Part shown: positions 16,090-24,461 of the stretch, in pieces
Layout of the letters: every line of letters starts with the position of its first letter
Position numbering within the stretch: position 1 is the first letter of the stretch
Source of the DNA: Ruminococcus sp. YRD2003
GTDB taxonomy: Bacteria > Bacillota > Clostridia > Oscillospirales > Ruminococcaceae
Assembly: GCA_900109435.1 (NCBI GenBank)
Contig: FNZT01000003.1
Location: 124,001-188,000 of the forward strand
DNA: 64,000 nt
Direction: 5' to 3'
Made by a program: the position numbers and the translations under genes
The notes under the pieces: generated by a model
What the model saw: only the letters and a program-made list of their open reading frames with translations
The model's database searches: none
Told to the model about the DNA's origin: nothing

Positions 16090-16118
16090 ATTATACAACA
16101 GTTTTTGCATAATGTCAA
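16090..16118 (-). promoter_or_regulatory. Consensus promoter of the CYTH-phoH-ybeY-era-recO-mutS2 operon
   Basis: TTGACA (16118-16113), a 17-bp spacer and TATAAT (16095-16090) on the minus strand match the sigma-A consensus at every position. Upstream lie a 14-bp palindrome ATATAGCGCTATAT (16172-16185) and a GAACAA/TTGTTC inverted repeat (16141-16160) of unknown role. Confidence 0.93.
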
Positions 16119-16213
16119 CAAAAAAATGCTACTACCCCATGAACAAAATGATAATTGTTCATAGTTTTTTTATATAGCGCTATATTTCAACATTATTTCA
16201 ACAATTATATAGG

Positions 16214-16960
16214 TCACTTATCATCAAAACTTGTCGGGAGGTCTCCGAGCATGATTCTGTATTGGGAGAAAAGCTGCGATTCGTATCCGAGTTCGATGGA
16301 ATGGAGTTCGGAATCCGAGGAGACAATGTTCTCGATAAACGAAAGCGTCATTCCGCTCTCTGAACCGCTATATTCTGCGCTGATACGCTCTGCAAGGAAT
16401 TTTAGGATATCATCGTTGTAAGAGTATGAAAAATCGCCGTAACAAATATGATTTTGTCTTTTGCTGTCTATAACATTTGCGATTACACAGACCATTCCGT
16501 TTGAAACTCCGTATTCGAGCCGTATCTTTTTCGCTCCGTTGAGAATGGCTGTCCTGATATACGAGAGCAGAATATAGGTAAGAATATCCTTTGAGGTGTT
16601 AATAAAATGTATATCAGATGATACTGATTCAAATATGCACAATCCGTCAAGTATGTCGCCGCATTTCTTAATAAAGCTGTTGAGAAATTCGTTTAACTCA
16701 ACCGTACAAAGCGAGGGTGTCCCCTTGATAACGCCTGTGAGCATGGAATACAGTTCGGATATCTGCATAAGACGTCCGCACATGGCGATTATTGTTTCTG
16801 TCTCTTTTTCAAGCGCAGCACCTTCGGTCGCCTTATTATTGATAAGCTCGCTTTCCGCTGAAATGGTGGTAGCAACAAGCCGTATGAGCTCATCGTTCAT
16901 AGCTAAATAATCTTTGATCAATGGATTGTTAAATAAATCGGTCAGTTGGTTATCGCTCAA
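16214..16960 (-). CDS. Unassigned protein, possibly a degenerate histidine-kinase-like ATPase fold
   Basis: This 248-residue, mostly helical protein has no signal peptide or clear membrane span. The middle (LNEFLNSFIKKCGDIL, then ILTYILLSYIRTAILNGAKKI) resembles the dimerisation helices and N-box entry of histidine kinases, but no phosphoacceptor H-box or glycine-rich G boxes are visible. I therefore do not call it a kinase. The start is taken as TTG 16960: GGGAGGTG lies 8 bases before it, whereas the upstream ATG at 16978 overlaps that ribosome binding site. It stands alone between the operon promoter and gapA. Confidence 0.6.
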   Translation of the reverse strand: MSDNQLTDLFNNPLIKDYLAMNDELIRLVATTISAESELINNKATEGAALEKETETIIAMCGRLMQISELYSMLTGVIKGTPSLCTVELNEFLNSFIKKCGDILDGLCIFESVSSDIHFINTSKDILTYILLSYIRTAILNGAKKIRLEYGVSNGMVCVIANVIDSKRQNHICYGDFSYSYNDDILKFLAERISAEYSGSESGMTLSFIENIVSSDSELHSIELGYESQLFSQYRIMLGDLPTSFDDK

Positions 16961-17120
16961 TTTCAACACCTCCCTCATTATAGTATTATACAACATTTTT
17001 TCACAAAATGGAATAGCTTTTCTGGCAATTATTATGACGTAATAATTAACAACAAATCAAAGCTCTTTTTGTGCAAACTGCAAGTTTATAAGATTTCCTG
17101 ATAATTTTTTATCTAACCAC

Positions 17121-17149
17121 TTGCAAAATTATCCTGAGTGAGTTATAAT
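17121..17149 (+). promoter_or_regulatory. Sigma-A promoter of gapA
   Basis: TTGCAA (17121-17126), 17 bp, TATAAT (17144-17149). AGGAGGT at 17167-17173 is the ribosome binding site. Confidence 0.87.
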
Positions 17150-17181
17150 ATAAATATAAATTTTTTAGGAGGTATTTTCCC

Positions 17182-18219
17182 ATGTCAGTTAAAGTTGCTA
17201 TTAATGGTTTCGGTCGTATCGGCCGTCTTGCATTCAGACAGATGTTTGATGCTGAAGGTTACGAGGTAGTTGCTATCAACGACCTTACAAAGCCCTCTAT
17301 GCTCGCTCAGCTCCTCAAGTATGATACAGCTCAGGGCGGCTATTGCGGTAAGATCGGTGAGAATCTCCACACTGTAACTGCTGATGACGAGGCAGGTACT
17401 ATCACAGTTGACGGCAAGACTCTCAAGATCTATGCTGAGAAGGACGCTGTAAACTGCCCTTGGGGTACACTCGGTGTTGACGTTGTTCTCGAGTGCACAG
17501 GCTTCTACTGCTCTAAGGACAAGTCTCAGGCTCACATCGATGCAGGTGCTAAGAAGGTCGTTATCTCTGCTCCCGCAGGCAACGATCTTCCTACAATCGT
17601 TTACAGCGTAAACGAGAAGACTCTCACAAAGGATGACAAGATCATCTCTGCTGCATCATGCACAACAAACTGCCTTGCTCCCATGGCTAAGGCTCTCAAT
17701 GACTATGCTCCCATCCAGAGCGGTATCATGAGCACTATCCACGCTTACACAGGCGATCAGATGATCCTTGACGGTCCTCACAGAAAGGGCGATTTCAGAA
17801 GAGCTCGTGCAGGCGCTGCTAACATCGTTCCCAACAGCACAGGTGCTGCTAAGGCTATCGGCCTTGTTATCCCCGAGCTCAACGGCAAGCTCATCGGCTC
17901 TGCTCAGAGAGTTCCTGTTCCCACAGGTTCCACAACTATCCTTACAGCTGTTGTAAAGGGTGCTAACATAACTAAGGAAGGCATCAACGCTGCTATGAAG
18001 GCTGCTGCTTCCGAGAGCTTCGGCTACAACGAGGATCAGATCGTTTCTTCCGATGTTATCGGCATGAGATTCGGTTCTCTCTTCGATGCTACTCAGACAA
18101 TGGTTGCTGAGATCGGTGATGGTCTCTACGAGGTTCAGGTCGTTTCTTGGTACGACAACGAGAATTCTTATACATCTCAGATGGTAAGAACTATCAAGTA
18201 CTTCGCAGAGCTCGGCTAA
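17182..18219 (+). CDS. gapA: Glyceraldehyde-3-phosphate dehydrogenase, type I
   Basis: The 345-residue enzyme starts with the NAD-binding NGFGRIGR (8-15) and has the catalytic SCTTN with cysteine C160. It oxidises glyceraldehyde 3-phosphate to 1,3-bisphosphoglycerate in glycolysis. Codon use is strongly biased (GCT, CTC, AAG, AAC dominate), unlike most neighbours, as expected for a very highly expressed gene. It has its own promoter and a UUCG-loop terminator, so it is monocistronic and not in a gapA-pgk-tpi operon. Confidence 0.98.
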   Translation: MSVKVAINGFGRIGRLAFRQMFDAEGYEVVAINDLTKPSMLAQLLKYDTAQGGYCGKIGENLHTVTADDEAGTITVDGKTLKIYAEKDAVNCPWGTLGVDVVLECTGFYCSKDKSQAHIDAGAKKVVISAPAGNDLPTIVYSVNEKTLTKDDKIISAASCTTNCLAPMAKALNDYAPIQSGIMSTIHAYTGDQMILDGPHRKGDFRRARAGAANIVPNSTGAAKAIGLVIPELNGKLIGSAQRVPVPTGSTTILTAVVKGANITKEGINAAMKAAASESFGYNEDQIVSSDVIGMRFGSLFDATQTMVAEIGDGLYEVQVVSWYDNENSYTSQMVRTIKYFAELG

Positions 18220-18242
18220 TAGCTGAAACAATGAAAAAATAA

Positions 18243-18270
18243 GGGCGTTCCTTCGGGAACGTCCTTTTTT
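18243..18270 (+). terminator. Intrinsic terminator of gapA
   Basis: A 9-bp stem GGGCGTTCC / GGAACGTCC (one G-U pair) capped by the stable tetraloop TTCG is followed by six T. Confidence 0.95.
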
Positions 18271-18275
18271 ATACG

Positions 18276-18305
18276 AAAAAGCGCTCCGAAATTTAGGAGC
18301 GCTTT
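18276..18305 (-). terminator. Terminator of the zinc-ribbon protein gene at 18311
   Basis: AAAGCGCTCC (18278-18287) and GGAGCGCTTT (18296-18305) form a perfect 10-bp stem. On the minus strand it is followed by TTTTT. It lies back to back with the gapA terminator. Confidence 0.88.
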
Positions 18306-18310
18306 GTAAT

Positions 18311-18688
18311 TCAGAACAATAAAGAGACTATTGCATTATTGTTTCCAAGTCCATATTCAAATCCTTGCGAATAGCCCGTATTATACCAATGTGACCTGAA
18401 GAATAAGGGTATAATACTGATACAGCATCCGAGAAGGAACCATACTGCCCATGCGATTATACCTGCCCACAGGTATTTCTTGCCGACTGACTTGTTGCCT
18501 TTGTTGATCTCGATGATACCGAGTATGATGCCCACTATCGGGAAAAATATCGAAAGAGCAATAAAACCTCCGTTAGCTTTCTGTTCGGTCTCGGGCGTAT
18601 TGTATGAGTTGTTGTTAAGAGATGCACCACAGTTCGGGCATACTACTGCGAGGTCTGATACCTCGTGGTTACAATTGGGACAAATCAT
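18311..18688 (-). CDS. Zinc-ribbon and DUF4190-type membrane protein
   Basis: The 125-residue protein has an N-terminal zinc ribbon (CPNC at 3-6 and CPNC at about 17-20), a polar Asn/Thr-rich linker and two hydrophobic helices (about 42-60 and 70-95) separated by a lysine-rich turn. This layout is common in Firmicutes and has no established function. AGGAGG precedes the start. It is followed by a related protein at 18736-19092 with the same layout, so the two probably arose by duplication. Confidence 0.82.
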   Translation of the reverse strand: MICPNCNHEVSDLAVVCPNCGASLNNNSYNTPETEQKANGGFIALSIFFPIVGIILGIIEINKGNKSVGKKYLWAGIIAWAVWFLLGCCISIIPLFFRSHWYNTGYSQGFEYGLGNNNAIVSLLF

Positions 18689-18735
18689 AATAAACCTCCT
18701 GAATTATATATCATATGGAGAAACCTCCAATATGG

Positions 18736-19092
18736 TCACTGTGGTGTGGTACCGAAAAGAAGAAGTATGATGAACGGAAGCGCACACATAAGAATAGTGA
18801 AAATCGTTATGACAACTACCCAGAATACCATTCCGAGAACTGCTCCGATCAGGTAAGCTTTTCCGGCTTTCTTCTTACCTTTTCCGGATTCGATAGCGCC
18901 GTATATTATACCGAACATCGGTATGAAAAAACTGAGCGCTGTCATTCCCTTGCTTGCGGGTTCATTCGGGTCGACAGGAGGCTCCGGCGTTTTCCCGATG
19001 CCGAGGGATATTCCTTTAGGAGTTGCCGTTCCGCAATGAACGCAGATCGCAGCGTTGTCATCAACAACGTTTCCGCAGTTTGGACATATCAT
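18736..19092 (-). CDS. Zinc-ribbon membrane protein, paralogue of the adjacent gene
   Basis: The 118-residue protein starts MICPNCGNVVDDNAAICVHCG, a zinc ribbon, followed by a Pro/Gly linker and two membrane helices with a KGKKKAGKAY turn between them. It shares that organisation with the product of 18311-18688, 47 bases downstream. The start at 19092 is preceded by AAAGGAG at a good distance; the longer frame to 19242 has no support. Function unknown. Confidence 0.82.
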   Translation of the reverse strand: MICPNCGNVVDDNAAICVHCGTATPKGISLGIGKTPEPPVDPNEPASKGMTALSFFIPMFGIIYGAIESGKGKKKAGKAYLIGAVLGMVFWVVVITIFTILMCALPFIILLLFGTTPQ

Positions 19093-19225
19093 ATTGTTTT
19101 CTCCTTTAACCTGTGGCGATTTAAAAATAACTTTGTAACATTTTATCTTTATTCTGTGATAATTGTGTGTTGCGTCAGTGTTCGGACAGTGAAACAAGAA
19201 CTTGCTTGTATGATAATTGCTGATA

Positions 19226-19259
19226 ATCAAAAACAGCCGCATAAACGGCTGTTTTTGAT
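19226..19259. terminator. Symmetric terminator-like hairpin
   Basis: ATCAAAAACAGCCG (19226-19239) and CGGCTGTTTTTGAT (19246-19259) form a perfect 14-bp stem with a 6-base loop. The T5/A5 runs lie inside the stem, so it could terminate in either direction. No gene ends nearby on either strand, so it may insulate the two divergent units or mark the end of an unseen small RNA. Confidence 0.55.
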
Positions 19260-19450
19260 ATCCATATTAGATCATTAATTGATACGCCTTTTTAAGGTAT
19301 ATCATCCCCTCATATAAATATTTTATCATAATTATACATCATTATCAAGAGTATTTTTACACAAAAGCTAAACACATTTTTTTCTGTTTGCCTAAAAACA
19401 AGTAAGCGGCATCTTTTTCTTTATCATATCGGTAAGGAGACAATTTCCAG

Positions 19451-19479
19451 TTATATTACAGATCGTTCGAGTTATAATA
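19451..19479 (+). promoter_or_regulatory. Candidate forespore (sigma-G-like) promoter of the spore protein gene
   Basis: TTATA (19451-19455), 17 bp and TATAATA (19473-19479) resemble the sigma-G consensus (GHATR and CATAHTA) with one mismatch each. The -10 also matches sigma-A, so sigma assignment is tentative and rests partly on the gene product. Confidence 0.4.
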
Positions 19480-19521
19480 CTATCACGGCATCAACAATTC
19501 TACTCGAAGGAGATAAATGAA

Positions 19522-19722
19522 ATGAGCAATAACAATAGCAATAATAACGGCGAAATGACACAGAAGGGCAGAGAAGCCCTCGAAAGATTCAAGATGGAGT
19601 CTGCAAGTGAGCTTGGTGTAAACCTCAAGCAGGGTTACAACGGTGACCTCACATCTCGTGAGGCTGGCTCTATCGGCGGACGTATGGTCCAGAAGATGAT
19701 CAACTCTTATAAGATGCAGTAA
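19522..19722 (+). CDS. Alpha/beta-type small acid-soluble spore protein
   Basis: The 66-residue protein matches the SASP pattern: an Asn-rich N-terminus, ALERFKMESASELGVNL at about 19-35 (the region cut by the germination protease) and the DNA-binding EAGSIGGRMVQKMI at 47-60. These proteins coat and protect spore DNA. The second of two close ATG codons is used here, after AAGGAGA; the other (19517) is out of frame. The gene is monocistronic with its own terminator. Its presence argues that the organism forms, or descends from a lineage that forms, endospores. Confidence 0.93.
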   Translation: MSNNNSNNNGEMTQKGREALERFKMESASELGVNLKQGYNGDLTSREAGSIGGRMVQKMINSYKMQ

Positions 19723-19749
19723 CGGATTCGGTCCGACGCACCCTCATAA

Positions 19750-19778
19750 GCCGAAGGCGTAAAACGCCTTCGGCTTTT
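19750..19778 (+). terminator. Terminator of the spore protein gene
   Basis: A 10-bp stem GCCGAAGGCG / CGCCTTCGGC with a five-base loop (TAAAA) is followed by TTTT. Confidence 0.9.
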
Positions 19779-19833
19779 CTGTGTCATTTGTTGCGATGTA
19801 AGCATACAATATAAAAAACTTTGGAGGTCACAT

Positions 19834-20160
19834 ATGGACGGTATAATAATCACAGCCGCTGTCATTCTTGCGGTAATATCTCTTATCGAAGTTGTCACTT
19901 TTTTTCTTTCAGTCCCTTCGAGCTCTGCTCCTGCGTACATATCTGTCCTTCCGGTATTTGCTGAGGACGATAAGTTAGCCGAGCGTCTCGAATACCTCTC
20001 GATGAAAGGCTGCGGCCGAAGACGAGTCGTTCTTGTGGATTATTCGGCGACTCCGCGACAGGCAGAGCTTTGTAACAGTTTTGTACACAGCTCGCCTGAC
20101 GCGGTATATATCCCCTGTTCCGAACTGGAAATATTTTTCATCGGTATATTCGGTCGTTAA
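19834..20160 (+). CDS. Small membrane-anchored protein of unknown function
   Basis: The 108-residue protein has one N-terminal membrane helix (about 4-27) and a soluble remainder with RRRVVLVDYSATPRQAELCNSF. I do not recognise the family. TTGGAGGT lies 7 bases before the ATG. A weak promoter (TTGTTG at 19788, TATAAA at 19810, 16 bp apart) may drive it. It lies directly upstream of the recD2 promoter and may be independent of it. Confidence 0.65.
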   Translation: MDGIIITAAVILAVISLIEVVTFFLSVPSSSAPAYISVLPVFAEDDKLAERLEYLSMKGCGRRRVVLVDYSATPRQAELCNSFVHSSPDAVYIPCSELEIFFIGIFGR

Positions 20161-20163
20161 CTG

Positions 20164-20192
20164 TTGCAATTTTTTTTGTTGTATGATATAAT
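20164..20192 (+). promoter_or_regulatory. Sigma-A promoter of recD2-mreB
   Basis: TTGCAA (20164-20169), 17-bp T-rich spacer, TATAAT (20187-20192) preceded by TGA (extended -10). Confidence 0.85.
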
Positions 20193-20226
20193 TGATAATG
20201 TATGAATCCACGGAAGGAGAATCGTA

Positions 20227-22422
20227 ATGGCAGGGGAAGTACTGCATATCGAAGGCTCAGTCGAGACTGTGCTCTATAAGAACAGTGCGAACGGATATGC
20301 TGTGCTTGACCTCGACGCGGGCGGTGAGCTGATAACTGTTGTCGGGGCACTTGGTGAAGTAGAAGAGGGAGAGATACTTATTCTCGAGGGAAGCTATGAG
20401 ACACACCGAAAGTTCGGCACGCAGTTTCGTGCGGAATACTGTGAGCACAAGCTCCCTGATACCGTGATAAACATAGAAAAGTACCTTGCCTCGGGAGCTA
20501 TCAAAGGCATAGGTCCTGCGCTTGCGAAGAGAATAGTCGGCGTTTTCGGTGAGGATACGCTTGATGTTATAGAAAATGACCCGTACAGGCTTGCTACCGT
20601 CAAGGGTATCTCCCGAAGCAAATGTGCCGAAATATCCGATGAGGCACGCAAGCTCTTCTCACTGAGACTGATAATGTCGTTCCTTTCGCAGTATGACGTC
20701 AAATCCTCATTCGCGATGAAAACGTTCAGACATTTCGGTCCAGACGCTATAGAGCTGATTCAGCACGACCCATACGTCCTCTGCAATGATGCGGTCGGGC
20801 TTGATTTCAACAAAGCCGATTCAATTGCTCACGATATGCATATCGACAAGAATGCGGATAACCGTGTTATTGCGGGCGTTCAGCATATACTCAAGGCAAA
20901 TGCCGCCAACGGTCATTCGTGTCTGCCGCTCGACGTGCTCGTGAAGCTGACTACTCCCGCTCTCGATATTTCCGAAAAGGATTTTTACAAGTCATATAAT
21001 TCGGCTCTCGATGATAACGAGCTGTTTGAATACAAGAAAAATGAGCGTGAATATGTCTATCTTCCTGACTACTACTACGCTGAACAGTTCATCGCAGACA
21101 GGATACACGTGCTCAAGGACTTCACCTCGCCCGAGGACTTCAACTACGATTCTCTTATAGATATCGAGGAGGAGGAAAAGGGCATAAACTATGAAATGCT
21201 CCAGAGGCAGGCTATAACGACTGCTATATCCCGCGGATTAATGGTCCTGACGGGAGGTCCGGGTACAGGTAAGACTACCACGCTCAATGCGATAATCTCA
21301 ATATTCGAGAAGCGCGGGGACAAAGTCCTGCTCGCTGCTCCGACAGGAAGAGCAGCGAAGCGAATGTCTGACCTCACCGGCTACGAGGCAAAGACGATAC
21401 ACCGCCTGCTTGAAGTTGTGTACGACAATTCGGATATACCTGTTTTCGCCCATAACGAGAACAATCCTCTCGACTGTGATGTGCTCGTCATAGATGAGAT
21501 GTCAATGGTCGATTCGGTATTGTTTGAGAAGCTGCTGCGCGCTGTAAGACTCGGCTGCAAGCTCATAATGGTAGGTGATTATCACCAGCTCCCCTCTGTC
21601 GGAGCAGGCAATCTTCTTGAGGACATCATTTACAGTGGGGTTGTTCCTGTGGTACAGCTTACAGAGATATTCCGCCAAGCCAAAAAGAGCTGTATCATCA
21701 CAAACGCACACAAAATAGTATCGGGCGAGTATCCTGACCTTACCCGAAAGGATAGCGACTTCTTCTTTATGAAGCGTGATGACTACGGTCAGGCGGTCGA
21801 CCTAATTGTCGACCTTGCAAAGCGCAGGCTCCCTAAGGCGTACAACTACTCCCCTGTTGACGATATACAGATAATTACGCCGTCGCGGAAAAGTGCCGTG
21901 GGTACCGTTGAGCTGAACAAGATATTGCAGGACAAGCTCAATCCCGCAGAAAACGGCAAGAATGAGTACCGCGGCTTTGTTTACATATACCGTACGGGAG
22001 ACAAGGTGATGCAGACCCGCAACAACTACGACATCGTGTGGAAAAAAGGCGACGAACAAGGAGCAGGCATCTTCAACGGCGATATCGGCAAGATTGTGGC
22101 TATCGACTACCCTACCCAGTCTGCGAGTGTGGATTTCGACGGACGTATCGCTTCTTATCCATTCGATACGCTCTCTCAGCTTGACCTCGCATATGCTATT
22201 ACCGTACACAAGAGTCAGGGCTGCGAGTTCGAGGCGGTGATAATCCCCGTCATGAGCGGTTTTGAGAAACTCAGTTATCGTAATCTGCTGTATACGGCGG
22301 TCACACGTGCTAAAAAGCTCCTTATACTAATCGGCTCGGAAGAAAAGATACAGCAGATGGTGGACAACAATAAGAGAACAAGGCGGTATACCTGCCTGAG
22401 AGATATGCTGAAAAGCAACTGA
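20227..22422 (+). CDS. recD2: RecD2-type DNA helicase
   Basis: The 731-residue protein has an N-terminal OB-like domain, tandem helix-hairpin-helix motifs (GAIKGIGPALAKRIV around 97-111) and a superfamily 1B helicase core with Walker A GGPGTGKT at 343-350, Walker B VIDEMSMVDS around 423-432 and a C-terminal VHKSQGCEF motif near 655. RecD2 works without RecBC, unwinding 5' to 3' in repair and replication-fork maintenance. AAGGAG precedes the start. mreB follows after 17 bases, so the two are probably cotranscribed. Confidence 0.95.
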   Translation: MAGEVLHIEGSVETVLYKNSANGYAVLDLDAGGELITVVGALGEVEEGEILILEGSYETHRKFGTQFRAEYCEHKLPDTVINIEKYLASGAIKGIGPALAKRIVGVFGEDTLDVIENDPYRLATVKGISRSKCAEISDEARKLFSLRLIMSFLSQYDVKSSFAMKTFRHFGPDAIELIQHDPYVLCNDAVGLDFNKADSIAHDMHIDKNADNRVIAGVQHILKANAANGHSCLPLDVLVKLTTPALDISEKDFYKSYNSALDDNELFEYKKNEREYVYLPDYYYAEQFIADRIHVLKDFTSPEDFNYDSLIDIEEEEKGINYEMLQRQAITTAISRGLMVLTGGPGTGKTTTLNAIISIFEKRGDKVLLAAPTGRAAKRMSDLTGYEAKTIHRLLEVVYDNSDIPVFAHNENNPLDCDVLVIDEMSMVDSVLFEKLLRAVRLGCKLIMVGDYHQLPSVGAGNLLEDIIYSGVVPVVQLTEIFRQAKKSCIITNAHKIVSGEYPDLTRKDSDFFFMKRDDYGQAVDLIVDLAKRRLPKAYNYSPVDDIQIITPSRKSAVGTVELNKILQDKLNPAENGKNEYRGFVYIYRTGDKVMQTRNNYDIVWKKGDEQGAGIFNGDIGKIVAIDYPTQSASVDFDGRIASYPFDTLSQLDLAYAITVHKSQGCEFEAVIIPVMSGFEKLSYRNLLYTAVTRAKKLLILIGSEEKIQQMVDNNKRTRRYTCLRDMLKSN

Positions 22423-22439
22423 AAGAAAGGATAGATGAT

Positions 22440-23459
22440 ATGGCAAATACTGATATCGGTATCGACCTCGGTACCTCGAATATCGTTATGACTATGGGCA
22501 AGAAGGGCGTCGTGCTCAGTGAGCCGTCAGTTATCGCCTATAATACGCGGACTGAACGCGTGCTTGCTGTCGGCAGGGAAGCCTATGAAATGATAGGACG
22601 GAATCCCGAATACATATGCGTTGCACGGCCTGTGTGCGACGGAGTTATCTCGGACGATGACCTTGCTCACAGTATGATACGCGAGTTTATACTCAAAGTC
22701 ACGGGACATCAGCTCCTCAAGCCGAGAATAATCATTTGTATCCCCTCGTTCATCACCGACATTGAGAGCCGTGCTGTAGTCGATGCTGCAAAGAGCGCAG
22801 GTTCACGGCAGGTCTATCTCATACAGGAGCCTATCGCTGCTATGATAGGTGCGGGAGTGAACATCACAAAAGCAAAGGGGCACATGATTGTTGATATCGG
22901 CGGAGGAACCACGGATGTAGCTATCGTTTCCATGAACGGTGTAGTTACATCTCACACGATAAAGACTGCTGGCAACGCCATCGACCGCTCCATCATAAAG
23001 TATATGCAGAACAAGTTCAAGCTCCTCATCGGCGAGCGCACTGCCGAGAAAGTCAAGATAGAGCTCTGCAACCTCTATGACCCTAACGATGAGGTAACAT
23101 ATACGGTCAAGGGAAGAAGCCTGCTGAAGGGCTTGCCTGCACAGGTTCAGCTCAGTGAAATAGACCTCTTCAAGGCTATTGAGGACGACACCTTCGCCAT
23201 TATGGAAGCTATACGCAAGGTGCTCGAGGATGCTCCGCCGGAGCTTGTAGGCGATATCTATGATAACGGTCTGCTGCTCACAGGAGGAGGCGCTCTGCTC
23301 GGAGGTCTGCCGCAGCTCATCAAGCGTACTCTCGGTATCAACTGCAATATTGCCAAGGACGCGATAAACTGTGTAGCAAAGGGAACGGGTATGGCGTTCG
23401 GCAGCATGACTACCCTGCTTGACGGCTTCGAGACAGCAACTGTATACAAGTACAGATAA
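22440..23459 (+). CDS. mreB: MreB-family actin-like protein
   Basis: The 339-residue actin-fold protein has phosphate 1 loop IDLGTSNIVM (8-17), phosphate 2 VDIGGGTTDVAIV (about 150-162) and adenosine loop LLTGGGALLGGL (about 278-289). MreB/Mbl filaments under the membrane guide peptidoglycan synthesis and cell shape. It is not followed by mreCD but sits 17 bases after recD2, suggesting an Mbl-type paralogue rather than the mreBCD-encoded copy. AAAGG lies about 10 bases upstream. Confidence 0.92.
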   Translation: MANTDIGIDLGTSNIVMTMGKKGVVLSEPSVIAYNTRTERVLAVGREAYEMIGRNPEYICVARPVCDGVISDDDLAHSMIREFILKVTGHQLLKPRIIICIPSFITDIESRAVVDAAKSAGSRQVYLIQEPIAAMIGAGVNITKAKGHMIVDIGGGTTDVAIVSMNGVVTSHTIKTAGNAIDRSIIKYMQNKFKLLIGERTAEKVKIELCNLYDPNDEVTYTVKGRSLLKGLPAQVQLSEIDLFKAIEDDTFAIMEAIRKVLEDAPPELVGDIYDNGLLLTGGGALLGGLPQLIKRTLGINCNIAKDAINCVAKGTGMAFGSMTTLLDGFETATVYKYR

Positions 23460-23523
23460 CACTGCGGTGTGCTGCTGTTATAGCATCATCTCTTGATAAA
23501 ACAGCGGTTTATTACGGTGGATG

Positions 23524-23552
23524 TTGCTTTTTCTACATTATTGTGGTATAAT
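23524..23552 (+). promoter_or_regulatory. Sigma-A promoter of mrp
   Basis: TTGCTT (23524-23529), 17 bp, TATAAT (23547-23552). Confidence 0.82.
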
Positions 23553-23582
23553 AATATCATCACATTTAAAGGAGTAATTCAA

Positions 23583-24410
23583 ATGAGTGAATGTACACAC
23601 GACTGCTCTACCTGCGGCAGCGACTGCTCAAGCAGAAAAGAGCCTCAGAGCCTCATCGAAAAGCCCAATCAGATGAGTAATATCGGCAAAGTCATCGGTG
23701 TTGTCAGCGGTAAGGGGGGCGTAGGTAAGACAATGGTCTCGTCGTTGCTTGCTGTATCAATGCAGAGGCTCGGCAAGAATGTAGGTATACTCGATGCTGA
23801 TATCACAGGTCCGTCTGTGCCGAAGGCTTTCGGCATACACGAGAAGGCTGATGCCTGCGAGTTCGGAATAATCCCCCAGAAGAGCAAAATGGGTATCGAC
23901 GTTATGTCCATCAACCTCCTCCTTGAGAACGAGAGCGACCCTGTCGTATGGCGCGGGCCTGTCATTGCGGGAGTAGTAAAGCAGTTCTGGACTGACGTTA
24001 TCTGGAAGGATATCGACTATCTCTTCGTGGATATGCCTCCCGGAACAGGCGACGTTCCGCTTACGGTGTTCCAGTCCATACCTGTTGACGGTATAGTCAT
24101 CGTAACTTCTCCGCAGGAGCTCGTTTCTATGATAGTAGAGAAGGCAGTGAAAATGGCTAAGCTGATGAATATCCCTATTCTCGGGATCATCGAGAATATG
24201 AGCTATTTTGAATGTCCCGACTGCGGCAAGCGCCACAAGATCTATGGCGACAGCCACATTGAGGAGATCGCCAAGGAGCACGATATCCCTGTGCTGGCGC
24301 AGCTCCCTATATGCACCGACCTCGCAAAACACTGTGACAACGGTACAATCGAGCTCTTTGAGGGCAACTGGCTCGATGAAGCTGTTGAGAAGATAGCCGC
24401 TGAAAAATAA
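23583..24410 (+). CDS. mrp: Mrp/NBP35-type iron-sulfur carrier ATPase
   Basis: The 275-residue protein begins with a four-cysteine stretch (C4, C8, C11, C15 in SECTHDCSTCGSDC), as in Nbp35-like members, then has the deviant Walker A GKGGVGKT at 43-50 and a CPDCG pair near 211 for a bridging 4Fe-4S cluster. It would assemble or transfer Fe-S clusters to apoproteins. ATG 23583 follows AAAGGAG. The longer frame from 23493 covers the promoter and is rejected. It has its own promoter and terminator. Confidence 0.94.
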   Translation: MSECTHDCSTCGSDCSSRKEPQSLIEKPNQMSNIGKVIGVVSGKGGVGKTMVSSLLAVSMQRLGKNVGILDADITGPSVPKAFGIHEKADACEFGIIPQKSKMGIDVMSINLLLENESDPVVWRGPVIAGVVKQFWTDVIWKDIDYLFVDMPPGTGDVPLTVFQSIPVDGIVIVTSPQELVSMIVEKAVKMAKLMNIPILGIIENMSYFECPDCGKRHKIYGDSHIEEIAKEHDIPVLAQLPICTDLAKHCDNGTIELFEGNWLDEAVEKIAAEK

Positions 24411-24416
24411 ACGAAA

Positions 24417-24447
24417 GGCAGTAAGTTGATGACTTACTGCCTTTTTT
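24417..24447 (+). terminator. Intrinsic terminator of mrp
   Basis: A 10-bp stem GGCAGTAAGT / ACTTACTGCC with a five-base loop is followed by six T. Confidence 0.95.
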
Positions 24448-24461
24448 AATCTATGAAAAAA

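Larger units (their letters stand above)
19093..19521. other. Divergent intergenic region between the zinc-ribbon and spore protein genes
   Basis: This 429-bp AT-rich stretch holds a long symmetric hairpin at 19226-19259 and a candidate spore promoter at 19451-19479. No further open frame with a ribosome binding site is visible, and no riboswitch is recognised. Confidence 0.5.

Noticed and set aside
16214..16960. Histidine kinase assignment
   Set aside because: Helical pattern alone is suggestive, but the H-box and glycine-rich ATP-binding boxes cannot be seen.
18715..19278. 187-codon plus-strand frame opposite the zinc-ribbon gene
   Set aside because: It lacks a ribosome binding site and overlaps a better minus-strand gene and a terminator hairpin.
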